Positions 1 through 9,550 of a stretch of 64,000 nt of DNA are shown one piece after another. The first letter of the stretch is position 1. Each line of letters starts with the position of its first letter. The notes under the pieces are model-generated. The model searched no databases. It saw nothing but the letters and a program-made list of their open reading frames with translations, and was not told where the DNA came from. A program made the translations under genes and the position numbers. The stretch is from the NCBI RefSeq assembly GCF_905171765.1, contig NC_053392.1, forward strand, positions 373,401,963 to 373,465,962. The letters run 5' to 3'. The DNA is from Bufo bufo. Its lineage: Eukaryota; Chordata; Amphibia; Anura; Bufonidae.

Positions 1-440
1 AATACCAGGAGAGCAGAGAAGTACAAGAGGAGTCCTAAGAGAGTAGTCAGGTGGGAGCCGAGGTCACAATACCAGGACGGATGCGCAGTACAGGAGGATC
101 AGGCAAAAGGATGGTCAAGGAACAGGATCAGGTAAGTATTCAGCAGTCCAACAAATACCAGGAACCTAGAAATTAACAGGCAACCTGTAGCCAGCAGGCT
201 GCCTGTATTTATAGTAAGGAGTGAGGGTCATGTGACGTGGCCAGCGTCACATGACCGACAGACCAACCAGTCAAGCGCCGAGTGATCAGCTCGGCGCTCA
301 AGGCAGACTTAGGAGCAAGGAGCCACCCAGCTAGTAAAGCCGCCCTGGGAATGAGGTCAAACACAGAACCTCATTCCAAAAGCTAAGCAACAGTTCTGCG
401 GGCAATGGGGGACCGAGTGCACCTTCGGAACCCCGTGACA
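1..440 (+). mobile_element. probable LTR retrotransposon terminus (3' end of an LTR)
   Basis: The segment ends in CCGTGACA at 433-440, directly next to hAT-type tandem repeats. That end is the mirror image of the TGTCACGG start of another LTR-like sequence at 53949. It contains a hairpin-prone stretch around 230-255 (CATGTGACG...CGTCACATG) and a TATA-like TATTTATAG near 207-215, as seen in vertebrate Ty3/Gypsy LTRs. No coding sequence is present and the 5' end lies outside the window. The LTR assignment rests on the terminal dinucleotide and the abrupt junction, so it is tentative. Confidence 0.45.
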
Positions 441-1195
441 CAGGTATATCAAACCCTTCAATCAGTATTTTGTGGAAGCAGGTATACCAATCCCCTTAAT
501 TAGTATTTTGTGGAAACAGGTATATAAAAACCCCTTAATCAATATTTTGTGATAGCAGTAATATCGCACCCCTCAATCTGTATTTTGTGGAAGCAGGTAT
601 ATGGAACCCCTTAATAAATATTTGGTGGAAGCAGGTATATCCCACCCCTCAATCTGTATTTTGTGGAAGCAGGTATATCAAACCTCCTAATCAGTATTTT
701 GTGGAAACAGGTATATTGTACCCCTCAATCAGTATTTTGTGGAAGCAAGTATATAAAAGACCCTTAATAAATATTTTGTGGAAGCAGTTATATCGCACCT
801 CTCATTCAGTATTTTGTGGAAACAGATATATAGAACCTTTTAATCAATATTTTGTGGAAGCAGGTATATTGCACCCCTCAATCAGTATTTTGTGAAAGCA
901 GGTATAAAAAAAAACCTTAATCAGTATTTTGTGGAAGCAGGTATATCGCACCCCTCATTCTGTCTTTTGTGGAAGCAGGTATATAGAACCCCTTAATCAA
1001 TATTTGGTGGAAGCAGGTATATATAACCCCTTAATCAATATTTGGTGGAAGCAGGTATATTGCACCCCTCAATCAGTATGTTATGGAAGCAGGTATATCG
1101 CAGGCCTCAATCAATATTTAGTGGAAGCAAGTATATCAAACCCCTTAATCAGTATTTTGTGGAAGCAGGTATATTGCACCCCTCAATCCGTTTTT
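441..1195. repeat. short-unit tandem array (about 38-39 bp, roughly 20 copies)
   Basis: Units read AGGTATATC..ACCCCTTAATCAGTATTTTGTGGAAGC with point changes and 38-39 bp spacing. Alternating variants carry CACCCCTCAATC or AACCCCTTAATC. One such unit precedes the 172-bp array of hAT-B1 at about 20385-20425, so the array is an expanded part of hAT-B. The open frames here are repeat artefacts. Confidence 0.9.
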
Positions 1196-1345
1196 TTTGG
1201 GGCAATAGGTATATAATACCCATTGCAAATAGTTGTTCCAATAGCGCTTGTCCATCTATATAGCTGCAGTATCGCAGCAGAACCACACACATCTACTGCA
1301 CATTGCAAATGCACTATAATATACTTTTTATCTTAGAAAGTATAT
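1196..1345. repeat. one long hAT-B tandem unit
   Basis: The order GTATAT..., TTGCAAATAGTTGTTCCAATAG, TTGTCC.TCTATATAGCTGC, CAGCAGAACCACAC and AATGCACTATA matches the roughly 172-bp units at 20430-21596 and 25069-25379. The Tc1/mariner element is inserted at its end. Confidence 0.8.
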
Positions 1346-1347
1346 TA

Positions 1348-1372
1348 CACTGCGTGCAGAATTATTAGGCAA
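1348..1372. repeat. left outer TIR of the DD37E element
   Basis: It starts CACTGCGTGCAGAATTATTA right after the TA at 1346-1347. It matches the inverted right end at 9524-9550 from GTGCAG onward; the outermost bases differ (CACTGC versus CAGGGA). Confidence 0.88.
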
Positions 1373-1455
1373 ATGAGTATTTTGACCACATCATCCTCTT
1401 TATGCATGTTGTCTTACTCCAAGCTGTATAGGCTCGAAAACCTACTACCAATTAA

Positions 1456-1534
1456 CCCCTTAAGGACTTAGGACGTACCGGTACGGCATGGTTCCCGAAT
1501 CCTTAAGGACCCATGACGTACCGGTACGTCATGG
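1456..1534. repeat. piggyBac left TIR and subterminal palindromes
   Basis: CCTTAAGGAC occurs at 1458-1467 and 1501-1510. Each copy is followed by a block centred on GTACCGGTAC. The second block, 1511-1534, is a perfect 24-bp palindrome with arms CCATGACGTACC and GGTACGTCATGG. The repeated order suggests transposase-binding modules; that role is inference. Confidence 0.8.
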
Positions 1535-2087
1535 CTTTAATTTGCTATTCCGTCGCCGCGGGGGTTAATCGGAACGGGATTTCGGCTGAAATCATTCAGC
1601 CGGCATCCCGTAACAATGCAGGGGGGGGTCATTTGACCCCCCCGTATCGACGATCGCAGAAAACCGCAGGTCAATTCAGACCTGCGGTTTTCTGCGTTTC
1701 CGGTCCATTCGGGTGTCCTGTGACCCGATGAACCGGAAAAAGACTGCGATCGGTGGCGTAATTATACACCACCTATCGCAGTCCGAGGATTTGGAGAGGC
1801 GGCGCTGGCCCTGGTGCTGAACGCTGCTGTCCAGGGTGCTGATTGGTGCAGGGGAGAGAGGCGCGAGATTCAAACTTCCTGCGCTCCTCTCTCCCCTCCT
1901 CTTCCTGTCCAGCACCCTGACCGTGCAGCACCGTCCAGCGTCCAGCTCCTGAGTCCCCCTAATCGTAGTCCATCACCCTCCTGCACCCATCGCCACCCAG
2001 GTAGGTTAGGGTCAGTGAGGGAGAGGCACTGTTAGGAAGGGAAAGAAGGGAAAAGTTAGGGAAAAAAAAAAAACTTTTACTAAACCT

Positions 2088-2282
2088 TCTTTTCTTTCTT
2101 TCTTTCTGATCCATCTAATCCCCAGACCCCCCCCTGCCACTTGCCCCCCCCACCAACCCCCCACCACCACCAGCGCCCCCACCCCCCACCCTTCCCCCCA
2201 CCAGCCCCCACCTCACCACCCCCCCCCCCCTTACCACCCCCCCCCCCCCCCCTTACCACCACTTTTTTTTTTATTTTTTTTT
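2088..2282. repeat. low-complexity pyrimidine tract
   Basis: CTTT repeats near 2090-2107 are followed by C-rich stretches with CCACCACC and long C runs up to 2252, then T runs. Glycine-rich frames on the minus strand here are composition artefacts. The tract lies in the presumed 5' region of the piggyBac gene. Confidence 0.85.
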
Positions 2283-2477
2283 TCTGCGTGCGCTGACTGT
2301 CCGGCACTTTTCTTTTTTTGTCCGGCCACTGTTAGCGCATCGCCCGCCTCACCGCCCCACCGCTGATCAGCGTTGTACCGCTGATCAGCAACTTTGAACT
2401 TTTTTTTTTTTCTAAACACTTGCCCCTTTTTTTTCCTTATTTAGTACGCGAACACCCGTTGCCCCCACACACACGCA

Positions 2478-2490
2478 CATATAATAAAGT
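2478..2490 (+). promoter_or_regulatory. TATA-like motif upstream of the piggyBac gene
   Basis: CATATAATAAAG lies about 40 bases before the chosen ATG at 2526, inside a CA-rich stretch. Its distance to the ATG would leave a very short leader, so promoter use is a guess. Confidence 0.3.
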
Positions 2491-2525
2491 TTGCCACACA
2501 CGCACACATACACGCACACACACCC

Positions 2526-4325
2526 ATGGCCCGCCGGATGTTCTCGGCCGAGGAGGCATACGCCCAGATTGCCTCCGACTCCGGGAGCCCCAGTGAGGAT
2601 GAGGATGACCCCACGTTCCTTTTGTCATCCGCATCCTCCTCATCATCATCGGATGACGATGAGCCACCAAGGCGGCGGAGACGCCGCCAGGCGGAGCCAG
2701 GGGCCCCGCATGCTAGGGATCCTGTGGCCCACCCTAGTACGAGCCGCCCTGGGGTTCGTACTGGTTTCCCGGCCCACCAAATAAGTCCACCGGAGCCCCC
2801 TGCCGATGAACTTAGCTGGTGTCCCCCAGTGGACTTTGAGCCTGAGATTCCGGATTTTGCTGGCAATCCTGGAATCCAGATTCCCACAGTGGGGTTTACT
2901 GAAATTGACTATTTTAGTTTTTTTTTCAGTAACCCACTGGTGAATCTGATGGTGGAGCAGACGAATCTGTATGCCCAACAGTTCGTCGCTCAAAACCCAG
3001 GCTCATTTTTGGCTAGACCCGGTGGCTGGACGCCGGTCAGTGCAGCCGAGATGAGGACATTTTGGGGCCTCGTGCTGCATATGGGTCTAGTCCAAAAACC
3101 CAGTGTCAGACAATACTGGAGTGGGGACGTCCTATACCAGACCCCACTGTACAGTATGGTTATGACACGTCCCCGGTTTGAGGCCATCCGGAAATGTCTG
3201 CATTATTCCGATAATGCAGCATGTCCACCCCGAGGTGATCCTGCCTATGACCGGCTGTATAAGATACGGCCGGTCATCGATCACTTTGGGGCCACATTTC
3301 AGCAGGCCTACGTACCTGGAAGGGAGGTCGCGGTTGATGAGTCTCTCGTTGCGTTCAAGGGGAGACTCAGTTTCCGCCAATATATTCCCACAAAGCGGGC
3401 GAGGTATGGCGTGAAGCTATACAAAATTTGTGAGAGTACCTCAGGGTACACTTACAAATTTCGTGTGTACGAGGGGCGAGATTCCCGGATTCAACCCCCA
3501 GAATGTCCCCCCACTCTGGGTGTTACCGGGAAACTCGTGTGGGACCTTATGTACCCACTGCTGGATAACGGTTACCACTTGTACGTGGACAACTTTTATA
3601 CCAGCATTCCCTTGTTCAGGTCCCTTGCCGCCAGATCCACGTTCGCTTGTGGGACCGTGCGGAAAAATCAACGCGGCCTCCCTGCCCACCCCCTCCAGGT
3701 ACCTATCCCCAGGGGTGAGACCCGTGCACTTACCAGTGGAAACCTGTTGCTGGTCAGATATAAGGACAAGAGGGATGTCCTTATGCTGTCCACAATCCAC
3801 GGTAACAGCACCACCCCAGTCCCTGTGCGAGGTACCGCGGCAACGGTCCTCAAGCCCGATTGTATCGTCGACTACAATCGGTATATGGGAGGAGTTGATC
3901 TCTCTGATCAAGTCCTCAAGCCATATAATGCCATGCGCAAAACCCGGGCATGGTACAAAAAAGTTGCGGTCTACTTGGTGCAGGTTGCCATGTACAACTC
4001 TTTTGTACTATCCCGAAGCGCTGGCAGCACAGGGACATTCCTCCAATTCTATGAGGCAGTCCTCAAAGACCTGATCTTTTCGGACCGGGAAAGAGCAGGC
4101 CGGAGTACCTCGGGAATTGGAGGCGCCCGGATCGTCCCTGGCCAACACTTTCCAGGTGTGGTCCCCCATACTGGAAAGAAGGGACGAACCCAAAAAAGAT
4201 GCAGAGTGTGTCACAAGAGGGGGATACGGAAGGACACCACTACTCAATGTGACACGTGCGCCGATCATCCGGGCCTCTGCATTATCAATTGCTTCAGGGA
4301 GTATCACACTTCCATGGAGTACTAA
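2526..4325 (+). CDS. piggyBac transposase, 599 residues, intact
   Basis: This is a cut-and-paste DNA transposase that would act in the nucleus on TTAA sites. The N-terminal 50 residues are acidic and serine-rich with a basic run (about residues 49-54), as in PGBD-type proteins. The family DDD triad is visible: D271 in VDESLVAFKGR, D355 in YVDNFYTS, and D458 in GGVDLSDQ. The C-terminal cysteine-rich zinc domain (about 550-599) has CRVCHKRG, CDTCADHPGLC and CFREYH, typical of TTAA-end binding. Length is close to the 594 residues of the cabbage looper protein. The ATG at 2526 gives a full domain set and no earlier in-frame methionine is needed. No stop or frameshift is present. Confidence 0.95.
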   Translation: MARRMFSAEEAYAQIASDSGSPSEDEDDPTFLLSSASSSSSSDDDEPPRRRRRRQAEPGAPHARDPVAHPSTSRPGVRTGFPAHQISPPEPPADELSWCPPVDFEPEIPDFAGNPGIQIPTVGFTEIDYFSFFFSNPLVNLMVEQTNLYAQQFVAQNPGSFLARPGGWTPVSAAEMRTFWGLVLHMGLVQKPSVRQYWSGDVLYQTPLYSMVMTRPRFEAIRKCLHYSDNAACPPRGDPAYDRLYKIRPVIDHFGATFQQAYVPGREVAVDESLVAFKGRLSFRQYIPTKRARYGVKLYKICESTSGYTYKFRVYEGRDSRIQPPECPPTLGVTGKLVWDLMYPLLDNGYHLYVDNFYTSIPLFRSLAARSTFACGTVRKNQRGLPAHPLQVPIPRGETRALTSGNLLLVRYKDKRDVLMLSTIHGNSTTPVPVRGTAATVLKPDCIVDYNRYMGGVDLSDQVLKPYNAMRKTRAWYKKVAVYLVQVAMYNSFVLSRSAGSTGTFLQFYEAVLKDLIFSDRERAGRSTSGIGGARIVPGQHFPGVVPHTGKKGRTQKRCRVCHKRGIRKDTTTQCDTCADHPGLCIINCFREYHTSMEY

Positions 4326-4368
4326 ATTTTTATAATCCCCAACAGTCCACTAGAGAACATAAAAAACT

Positions 4369-4602
4369 ATGGCTCTCAGACTTTGGAGACACGGAAACAA
4401 TTTTTTTTCCCCAAAAAAATATTAGTTTTAGAGCAGGCATCCTCAAACTGCGGCCCTCCAGATGTTGTAAAACTATAACTCCCAGCATGCCCAGACAACC
4501 TACAGCCATCAGCAGGGCATGGTGGGAATTGTAGTTTTACAACATCTGGAGGGCCGCAGTTTTTAGGATGCCTGCTTAGTGTCTCCAAAGTCTGAGAGCC
4601 AT
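4369..4602. repeat. foldback around a hAT MITE in the piggyBac 3' region
   Basis: A 24-bp segment at 4369-4392 (ATGGCTCTCAGACTTTGG...) returns as its exact reverse complement at 4579-4602. The MITE at 4434-4574, itself a large hairpin, lies between the arms. The combined structure could form a long stem in RNA downstream of the transposase stop codon. Confidence 0.85.
4434..4574. mobile_element. hAT-type MITE with long TIRs
   Basis: The ends CAGGCATCCTCAAACTGCGG and the reverse complement of CCGCAGTTTTTAGGATGCCTG are followed inward by CCCTCCAGATGTTGTAAAACTA pairs. Length is 141 bp and it is non-coding. It belongs to the same family as the copy at 10352-10498. I see no convincing 8-bp TSD, so it may be part of the piggyBac element now rather than a fresh insertion. 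Confidence 0.75.
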
Positions 4603-5199
4603 ACATATTGGGCATCGTCGCGTGCGTAAAAGTCGTCGCTATAAAAATAACTTTTGACCAAACGCCTCGGATGAACGGTGTTAAAAATATAAAATAAAAA
4701 CGGTGCCAAAACACCCATTTTTGGGCAAAATTTCCATTTGAATCCTTTTTGCCGGTAATAAAGCAAGGGTTAACAGCCAAACAAAACTCAATATTTATGG
4801 CCCTGATTCTGTAGTTTGCAGAAACACCCCATATGTGGTCGTAAATGGCTATATAGCCGCACGGCAGGGCATAGAACGAAGGGAACTCCATACGGTTTCT
4901 GGAAGGCAGATTTTGATGGACAGTTTTTTTTTTGACACCATGTTCCATTAGAAGCCCCCCCTGATGTAGCCTAGACTAGAAACTCCAAAAAAGTGACCCC
5001 ATCTAAGAAACTACACCCCTCAAGGTATTCAAAAGTTACTTTACAAACTATGTTAACCCTTTAGGTGTTCCACAAAACTAAATAGCGAATGTAGAAACAA
5101 TTTTTAATTTTTTTTTTTGTTACATTGCCTCAAAAAAGCGTAATGAAGAGCAACTAAAAATCATATTTACCCCTAAAATAGTCCCAAAACAACAACCAC
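4603..5199. other. non-coding piggyBac 3' region
   Basis: AT-rich sequence between the foldback and the 395-bp array. It includes partial matches to the array (the GACCACATATGGGG-like block near 4825 and CTACACCCCTCAAGGTATTC near 5010), so it is probably a diverged half-unit. No gene is seen. Confidence 0.6.
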
Positions 5200-7610
5200 C
5201 TGATCCCGTAGTTTCCTAGATGGGGTCACTTTTATGGAGTTTTTACTCTAGGGGTGCATCAGGGGGCTTGAAAGGGTACATGATGTAAATAAACCAGTCC
5301 AGCAAAATCTGCCTTCCAAAAACCATATGACGTTCCCCTTCTTCTATGTCCTGCCGTTTAGCCAAATAGTAGTTTACGACCACATATGGGGTGTTTCTGC
5401 AAACTACAGAATCAGGGCAACCCATTTTAAGTTTTGTTTGGCAGTTAACTCTTGTTTTACTCCTGGAATAAATTGATTATATTGGAAAATTTTCCAAAAA
5501 ATAGAAATTTCTAAATTGTTTCTCCATCTGTCAATAACTCTTGTGGAACACCTAAAGGGTTAACAAAGTTTGTAAACCCAGTTTTGAATACCTTGAGGGG
5601 TGTACTTTCTTAGATGGAGTCACTTTTTTGAAATTTCTATTCTAGGGGTGCAACAGGGGGCTTCAAATGGGACATGGTATAAACAAAACCAGTCCTGCAA
5701 AATCTGCCTTCCAAAACCCATATGGTGTTCCCCTCCTTCTATGTGCTCCCGTTTGGCCAAACAGTAGTTTACGACCACATATGGGGTGTTTTTGCAAACT
5801 ACAGAATCAGGGCAACCCATTTTGAGTTTTGTTTGGCAGTTAACCCCTGTTTTACTCCTGGAAAAAATTGATTATATTGGAAAATTTTCCAAAAAATTGA
5901 AATTTCTAAATTGTTTCTCCATCTGCCAATAACTCTTGTGGAGCACCTAAAGGGTTAACAAAGTTTGTAAACCCAGTTTTGAATACCTTGAGGGGTGTAC
6001 TTTCTTAGATGGAGTCACTTTTTTGAAATTTCTATTCTAGGGGTGCAACAGGGGGCTTCAAATGGGACATGGTATAAACAAAACCAGTCCTGCAAAATCT
6101 GCCTTCCAAAACCCATATGGTGTTCCCCTCCTTCTATGTGCTCCCGTTTGGCCAAACAGTAGTTTACGACCACATATGGGGTGTTTTTGCAAACTACAGA
6201 ATCAGGGCAACCCATTTTGAGTTTTGTTTGGCAGTTAACCCCTGTTTTACTCCTGGAAAAAATTGATTATATTGGAAAATTTTCCAAAAAATTGAAATTT
6301 CTAAATTTTTTCTCCATCTGCCAATAACTCTTGTGGAGCACCTAAAGGGTTAACAAAGTTTGTAAACCCAGTTTTGAATACCTTGAGGGGTGTACTTTCT
6401 TAGATGCAGTCACTTTTTTGAAATTTCTATTCTAGGGGTGCAACAGGGGGCTTCAAATGGGACATGGTATAAACAAAACCAGTCCTGCAAAATCTGCCTT
6501 CCAAAACCCATATGGTGTTCCCCTCCTTCTATGTGCTCCCGTTTGGCCAAACAGTAGTTTACGACCACATATGGGGTGTTTTTGCAAACTACAGAATCAG
6601 GGCAACCCATTTTGAGTTTTGTTTGGCAGTTAACCCCTGTTTTACTCCTGGAAAAAATTGATTATATTGGAAAATTTTCCAAAAAATTTAAATTTCTAAA
6701 TTGTTTCTCCATCTGCCAATAACTCTTGTGGACCACCTAAAGGGTTAACAAAGTTTGTAAACCCAGTTTTGAATACCTTGAGGGGTGTACTTTCTTAGAT
6801 GGAGTCACTTTTTTGAAATTTCTATTCTAGGGGTGCAACAGGGGGCTTCAAATGGGACATGGTATAAACAAAACCAGTCCTGCAAAATCTGCCTTCCAAA
6901 ACCCATATGGTGTTCCCCTTCTTCTATGTGCTCCCGTTCGGCCAAACAGTAGTTTACGACCACATATGGGGTGTTTCTGCAAACTACAGAATCAGGGCAA
7001 CCCATTTTGAGTTTTGTTTGGCAGTTAACCCCTGTTTTACTCCTGGAAAAAATTGATTATATTGGAAAATTTTCCAAAAAATTTAAATTTCTAAATTGTT
7101 TCTCCATCTGCCAATAACTCTTGTGGACCACCTAAAGGGTTAACAAAGTTTGTAAACCCAGTTTTGAATACCTTGAGGGGTGTACTTTCTTAGATGGAGT
7201 CACTTTTTTGAAATTTCTATTCTAGGGGTGCAACAGGGGGCTTCAAATGGGACATGGTATAAACAAAACCAGTCCTGCAAAATCTGCCTTCCAAAACCCA
7301 TATGGTGTTCCCCTTCTTCTATGTGCTCCCGTTCGGCCAAACAGTAGTTTACGACCACATATGGGGTGTTTCTGCAAACTACAGAATCGGGGCAACCCAT
7401 TTTGAGTTTTGTTTGGCAGTTAACCCTTGTTTTACTCCTGGAAAAAATTGATTATATTGGAAAATTTTCCAAAAAATTTAAATTTCAAAATTGTTTCTCC
7501 ATCTGCCATTAACTCTTGTGGAAGACCTAAAGGGTTAATAAAGTTTGAAAAAACAGTTTTGAATACCTTGAGGGGTGTAGTTTCTAGAATGGGGTCATTT
7601 TTGGGAGGTT
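5200..7610. repeat. 395-bp tandem array inside piggyBac (about 6 units)
   Basis: Units start near AGATGGAGTCACTTTTTTGAAA at about 5615, 6010, 6405, 6800 and 7195, spaced exactly 395 bp; a more diverged first unit begins near 5220. Each contains GACCACATATGGGGTGTTT.TGC and AACTCTTGTGGA.CACCTAAAGG. Single-base variants are shared by neighbouring units (TTGGCC in units 2-4, TCGGCC in units 5-6), as expected from recent local duplication. The 66-residue frames in each unit are repeat artefacts. Confidence 0.93.
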
Positions 7611-8045
7611 TCTATTATCTAAGCCTCACAATATGACTTCAAACCTGAACTGGTCCATAAAAAGTGGGATTTTGAAGATTTCTGAAAATTTCAAAATTTG
7701 CTTCTAAACTTCTAAGCCTTGTAACATCCCCAAAAAATAAAATATCATTCCCAAAATGCTGCAAACATGAAGTAGACATATGGGGAATGTAAAGTCATCA
7801 CAATTTTTGGGGGTATTACTATGTATTACAGAGGTAGAGAAACTGAAACTTTGAAATTTGCTAATTTTTCAAAATTTTCGGTAAAAATTGTATTTTTTTA
7901 TGCAAAAAAATTAACTTTTTTGACCCAATTTTAGCAGTGTCATGAAGTACAATATGTGACGAAAAAACAATCTCAGAACGGCCTGGGTAAGTCAAAGCGT
8001 TTTAAAGTTATGAGCACTTAAAGTGACACTGGTCAGATTTGCAAA
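7611..8045. other. piggyBac right subterminal non-coding region
   Basis: AT-rich sequence between the 395-bp array and the right TIR. No gene and no further repeat recognised. Confidence 0.6.
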
Positions 8046-8091
8046 AAATGGCCAAGTCCTTAAGGTGAAATAGGGCCGAGTCCTTAAGGGG
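8046..8091. repeat. piggyBac right TIR and subterminal repeat
   Basis: AGTCCTTAAGG occurs twice, near 8055-8065 and at the terminus, where it runs into GGG and the TTAA duplication. This mirrors the two CCTTAAGGAC copies of the left end. Confidence 0.85.
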
Positions 8092-8205
8092 TTAAGCATA
8101 TTAGGTGATGTGCATCTCTGTAATGAGAAGGGGTGTGGTCTAATGACATCAACACCCTATATTAGGTGTGCATAATTATTAGGCAACTTCCTTTCCTTTG
8201 GCAAA

Positions 8206-9222
8206 ATGGGTCAAAAGAAGGACTTGACAGGCTCAGAAAAGTCAAAAATAGTGAGATATCTTGCAGAGGGATGCAGCACTCTTAAAATTGCAAAGCTTCT
8301 GAAGCGTGATCATCGAACAATCAAGCGTTTCATTCAAAATAGTCAACAGGGTCGCAAGAAGCGTGTGGAAAAACCAAGGCGCAAAATAACTGCCCATGAA
8401 CTGAGAAAAGTCAAGCGTGCAGCTGCCAAGATGCCACTTGCCACCAGTTTGGCCATATTTCAGAGCTGCAACATCACTGGAGTGCCCAAAAGCACAAGGT
8501 GTGCAATACTCAGAGACATGGCCAAGGTAAGAAAGGCTGAAAGACGACCACCACTGAACAAGACACACAAGCTGAAACGTCAAGACTGGGCCAAGAAATA
8601 TCTCAAGACTGATTTTTCAAAGGTTTTATGGACTGATAAAATGAGAGTGAGTCTTGATGGGCCAGATGGATGGGCCCGTGGCTGGATTGGTAAAGGGCAG
8701 AGAGCTCCAGTCCGACTCAGACGCCAGCAAGGTGGAGGTGGAGTACTGGTTTGGGCTGGTATCATCAAAGATGAGCTTGTGGGGCCTTTTCGGGTTGAGG
8801 ATGGAGTCAAGCTCAACTCCCAGTCCTACTGCCAGTTTCTGGAAGACACCTTCTTCAAGCAGTGGTACAGGAAGAAGTCTGCATCCTTCAAGAAAAACAT
8901 GATTTTCATGCAGGACAATGCTCCATCACACGCGTCCAAGTACTCCACAGTGTGGCTGGCAAGAAAGGGTATAAAAGAAGAAAATCTAATGACATGGCCT
9001 CCTTGTTCACCTGATCTGAACCCCATTGAGAACCTGTGGTCCATCATCAAATGTGAGATTTACAAGGAAGGAAAACAGTACACCTCTCTGAACAGTGTCT
9101 GGGAGGCTGTGGTTGCTGCTGCACGCAATGTTGATGGTGAACAGATCAAAACACTGACAGAATCCATGGATGGCAGGCTTTTGAGTGTCCTTGCAAATAA
9201 AGGTGGCTATATTGGTCACTGA
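8206..9222 (+). CDS. Tc1/mariner transposase, DD37E, 338 residues, intact
   Basis: This is a cut-and-paste transposase that moves TA-flanked elements. The N-terminal half (about 1-110) has two helix-turn-helix segments, including LAEGCSTLKIAKLLKRD. Catalytic residues are D144 in VLWTDKMRVSL, D237 in FMQDNAPSH, and E275 in [11 protein letters not shown]. There are 37 residues between the second D and the E. Standard Tc1 proteins have 34, and 37 is the spacing reported for the TRT clade of Tc1-like elements. A glycine-rich box (QGGGGVLVWAG) is present. The ATG sits in a good context (AAAATGG). No stop or frameshift is seen. The gene is bordered by the inner inverted repeats and its element is intact apart from the piggyBac insertion upstream. 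Confidence 0.94.
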   Translation: MGQKKDLTGSEKSKIVRYLAEGCSTLKIAKLLKRDHRTIKRFIQNSQQGRKKRVEKPRRKITAHELRKVKRAAAKMPLATSLAIFQSCNITGVPKSTRCAILRDMAKVRKAERRPPLNKTHKLKRQDWAKKYLKTDFSKVLWTDKMRVSLDGPDGWARGWIGKGQRAPVRLRRQQGGGGVLVWAGIIKDELVGPFRVEDGVKLNSQSYCQFLEDTFFKQWYRKKSASFKKNMIFMQDNAPSHASKYSTVWLARKGIKEENLMTWPPCSPDLNPIENLWSIIKCEIYKEGKQYTSLNSVWEAVVAAARNVDGEQIKTLTESMDGRLLSVLANKGGYIGH

Positions 9223-9523
9223 TTTGTTTTTGTTTTGTTTTTGAATGTCAGAAATGTATATTTGTGAATGTTGAGATGTTATATTGGTTTCACTGGTAAA
9301 AATAAATAATTGAAATGGGTATATATTTGTTTTTTGTTAAGTTGCCTAATAATTATGCACATTAATAGTCACCTGCACACACAGATATCCCCCTAAAATA
9401 GCTAAAACTAAAAACAAACTAAAAACTACTTCCAAAAATATTCAGCTTTGATATTAATGAGTTTTTTGGGTTCATTGAGAACATGGTTGTTGTTCAATAA
9501 TAAAATTAATCCTCAAAAATACA

Positions 9524-9550
9524 ACTTGCCTAATAATTCTGCACTCCCTG
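9524..9550. repeat. right outer TIR of the DD37E element
   Basis: The sequence ...TTGCCTAATAATTCTGCAC TCCCTG is followed by TA. It is the inverted partner of 1348-1372. The inner partner at 9340-9361 has ATTATGCAC in place of ATTCTGCAC. Confidence 0.88.

Larger units (their letters stand above)
1456..8091 (+). mobile_element. piggyBac element, apparently complete
   Basis: TTAA at 1452-1455 and 8092-8095 is the TSD. The ends are CCCCTTAAGGACT on the left and AGTCCTTAAGGGG on the right, a 13-bp perfect TIR. Length is 6,636 bp, long for the superfamily because of a 395-bp tandem array and a foldback insert downstream of the gene. The 599-residue transposase frame is uninterrupted. It lies between the outer left TIR and the inner repeat of the DD37E element, so it is younger than that element. 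Confidence 0.93.
1348..9550 (+). mobile_element. Tc1/mariner element, DD37E (TRT-like), split by piggyBac
   Basis: TIRs share GTGCAGAATTATTAGGCAA, with a TA duplication at 1346-1347 and 9551-9552. Without the nested piggyBac and one TTAA the element is about 1.56 kb, normal for Tc1-like elements. It encodes one open 338-residue transposase. A second inverted pair, GTGCATAATTATTAGGCAACT at about 8167-8186 and its reverse complement at about 9340-9361, lies inside the outer pair. This gives an IR/DR layout, with two likely transposase sites per end. TIRs and frame look intact, so recent activity is plausible. Confidence 0.9.

Noticed and set aside
441..1195. CRISPR-like array
   Set aside because: Units are contiguous variants without distinct spacers, and the context is a vertebrate transposon.
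587..1263. Repeat-containing frames of 70-100 residues
   Set aside because: They are translations of the 38-39 bp hAT-B array.
2080..2307. Glycine-rich protein on the minus strand
   Set aside because: Translation of a homopyrimidine tract.
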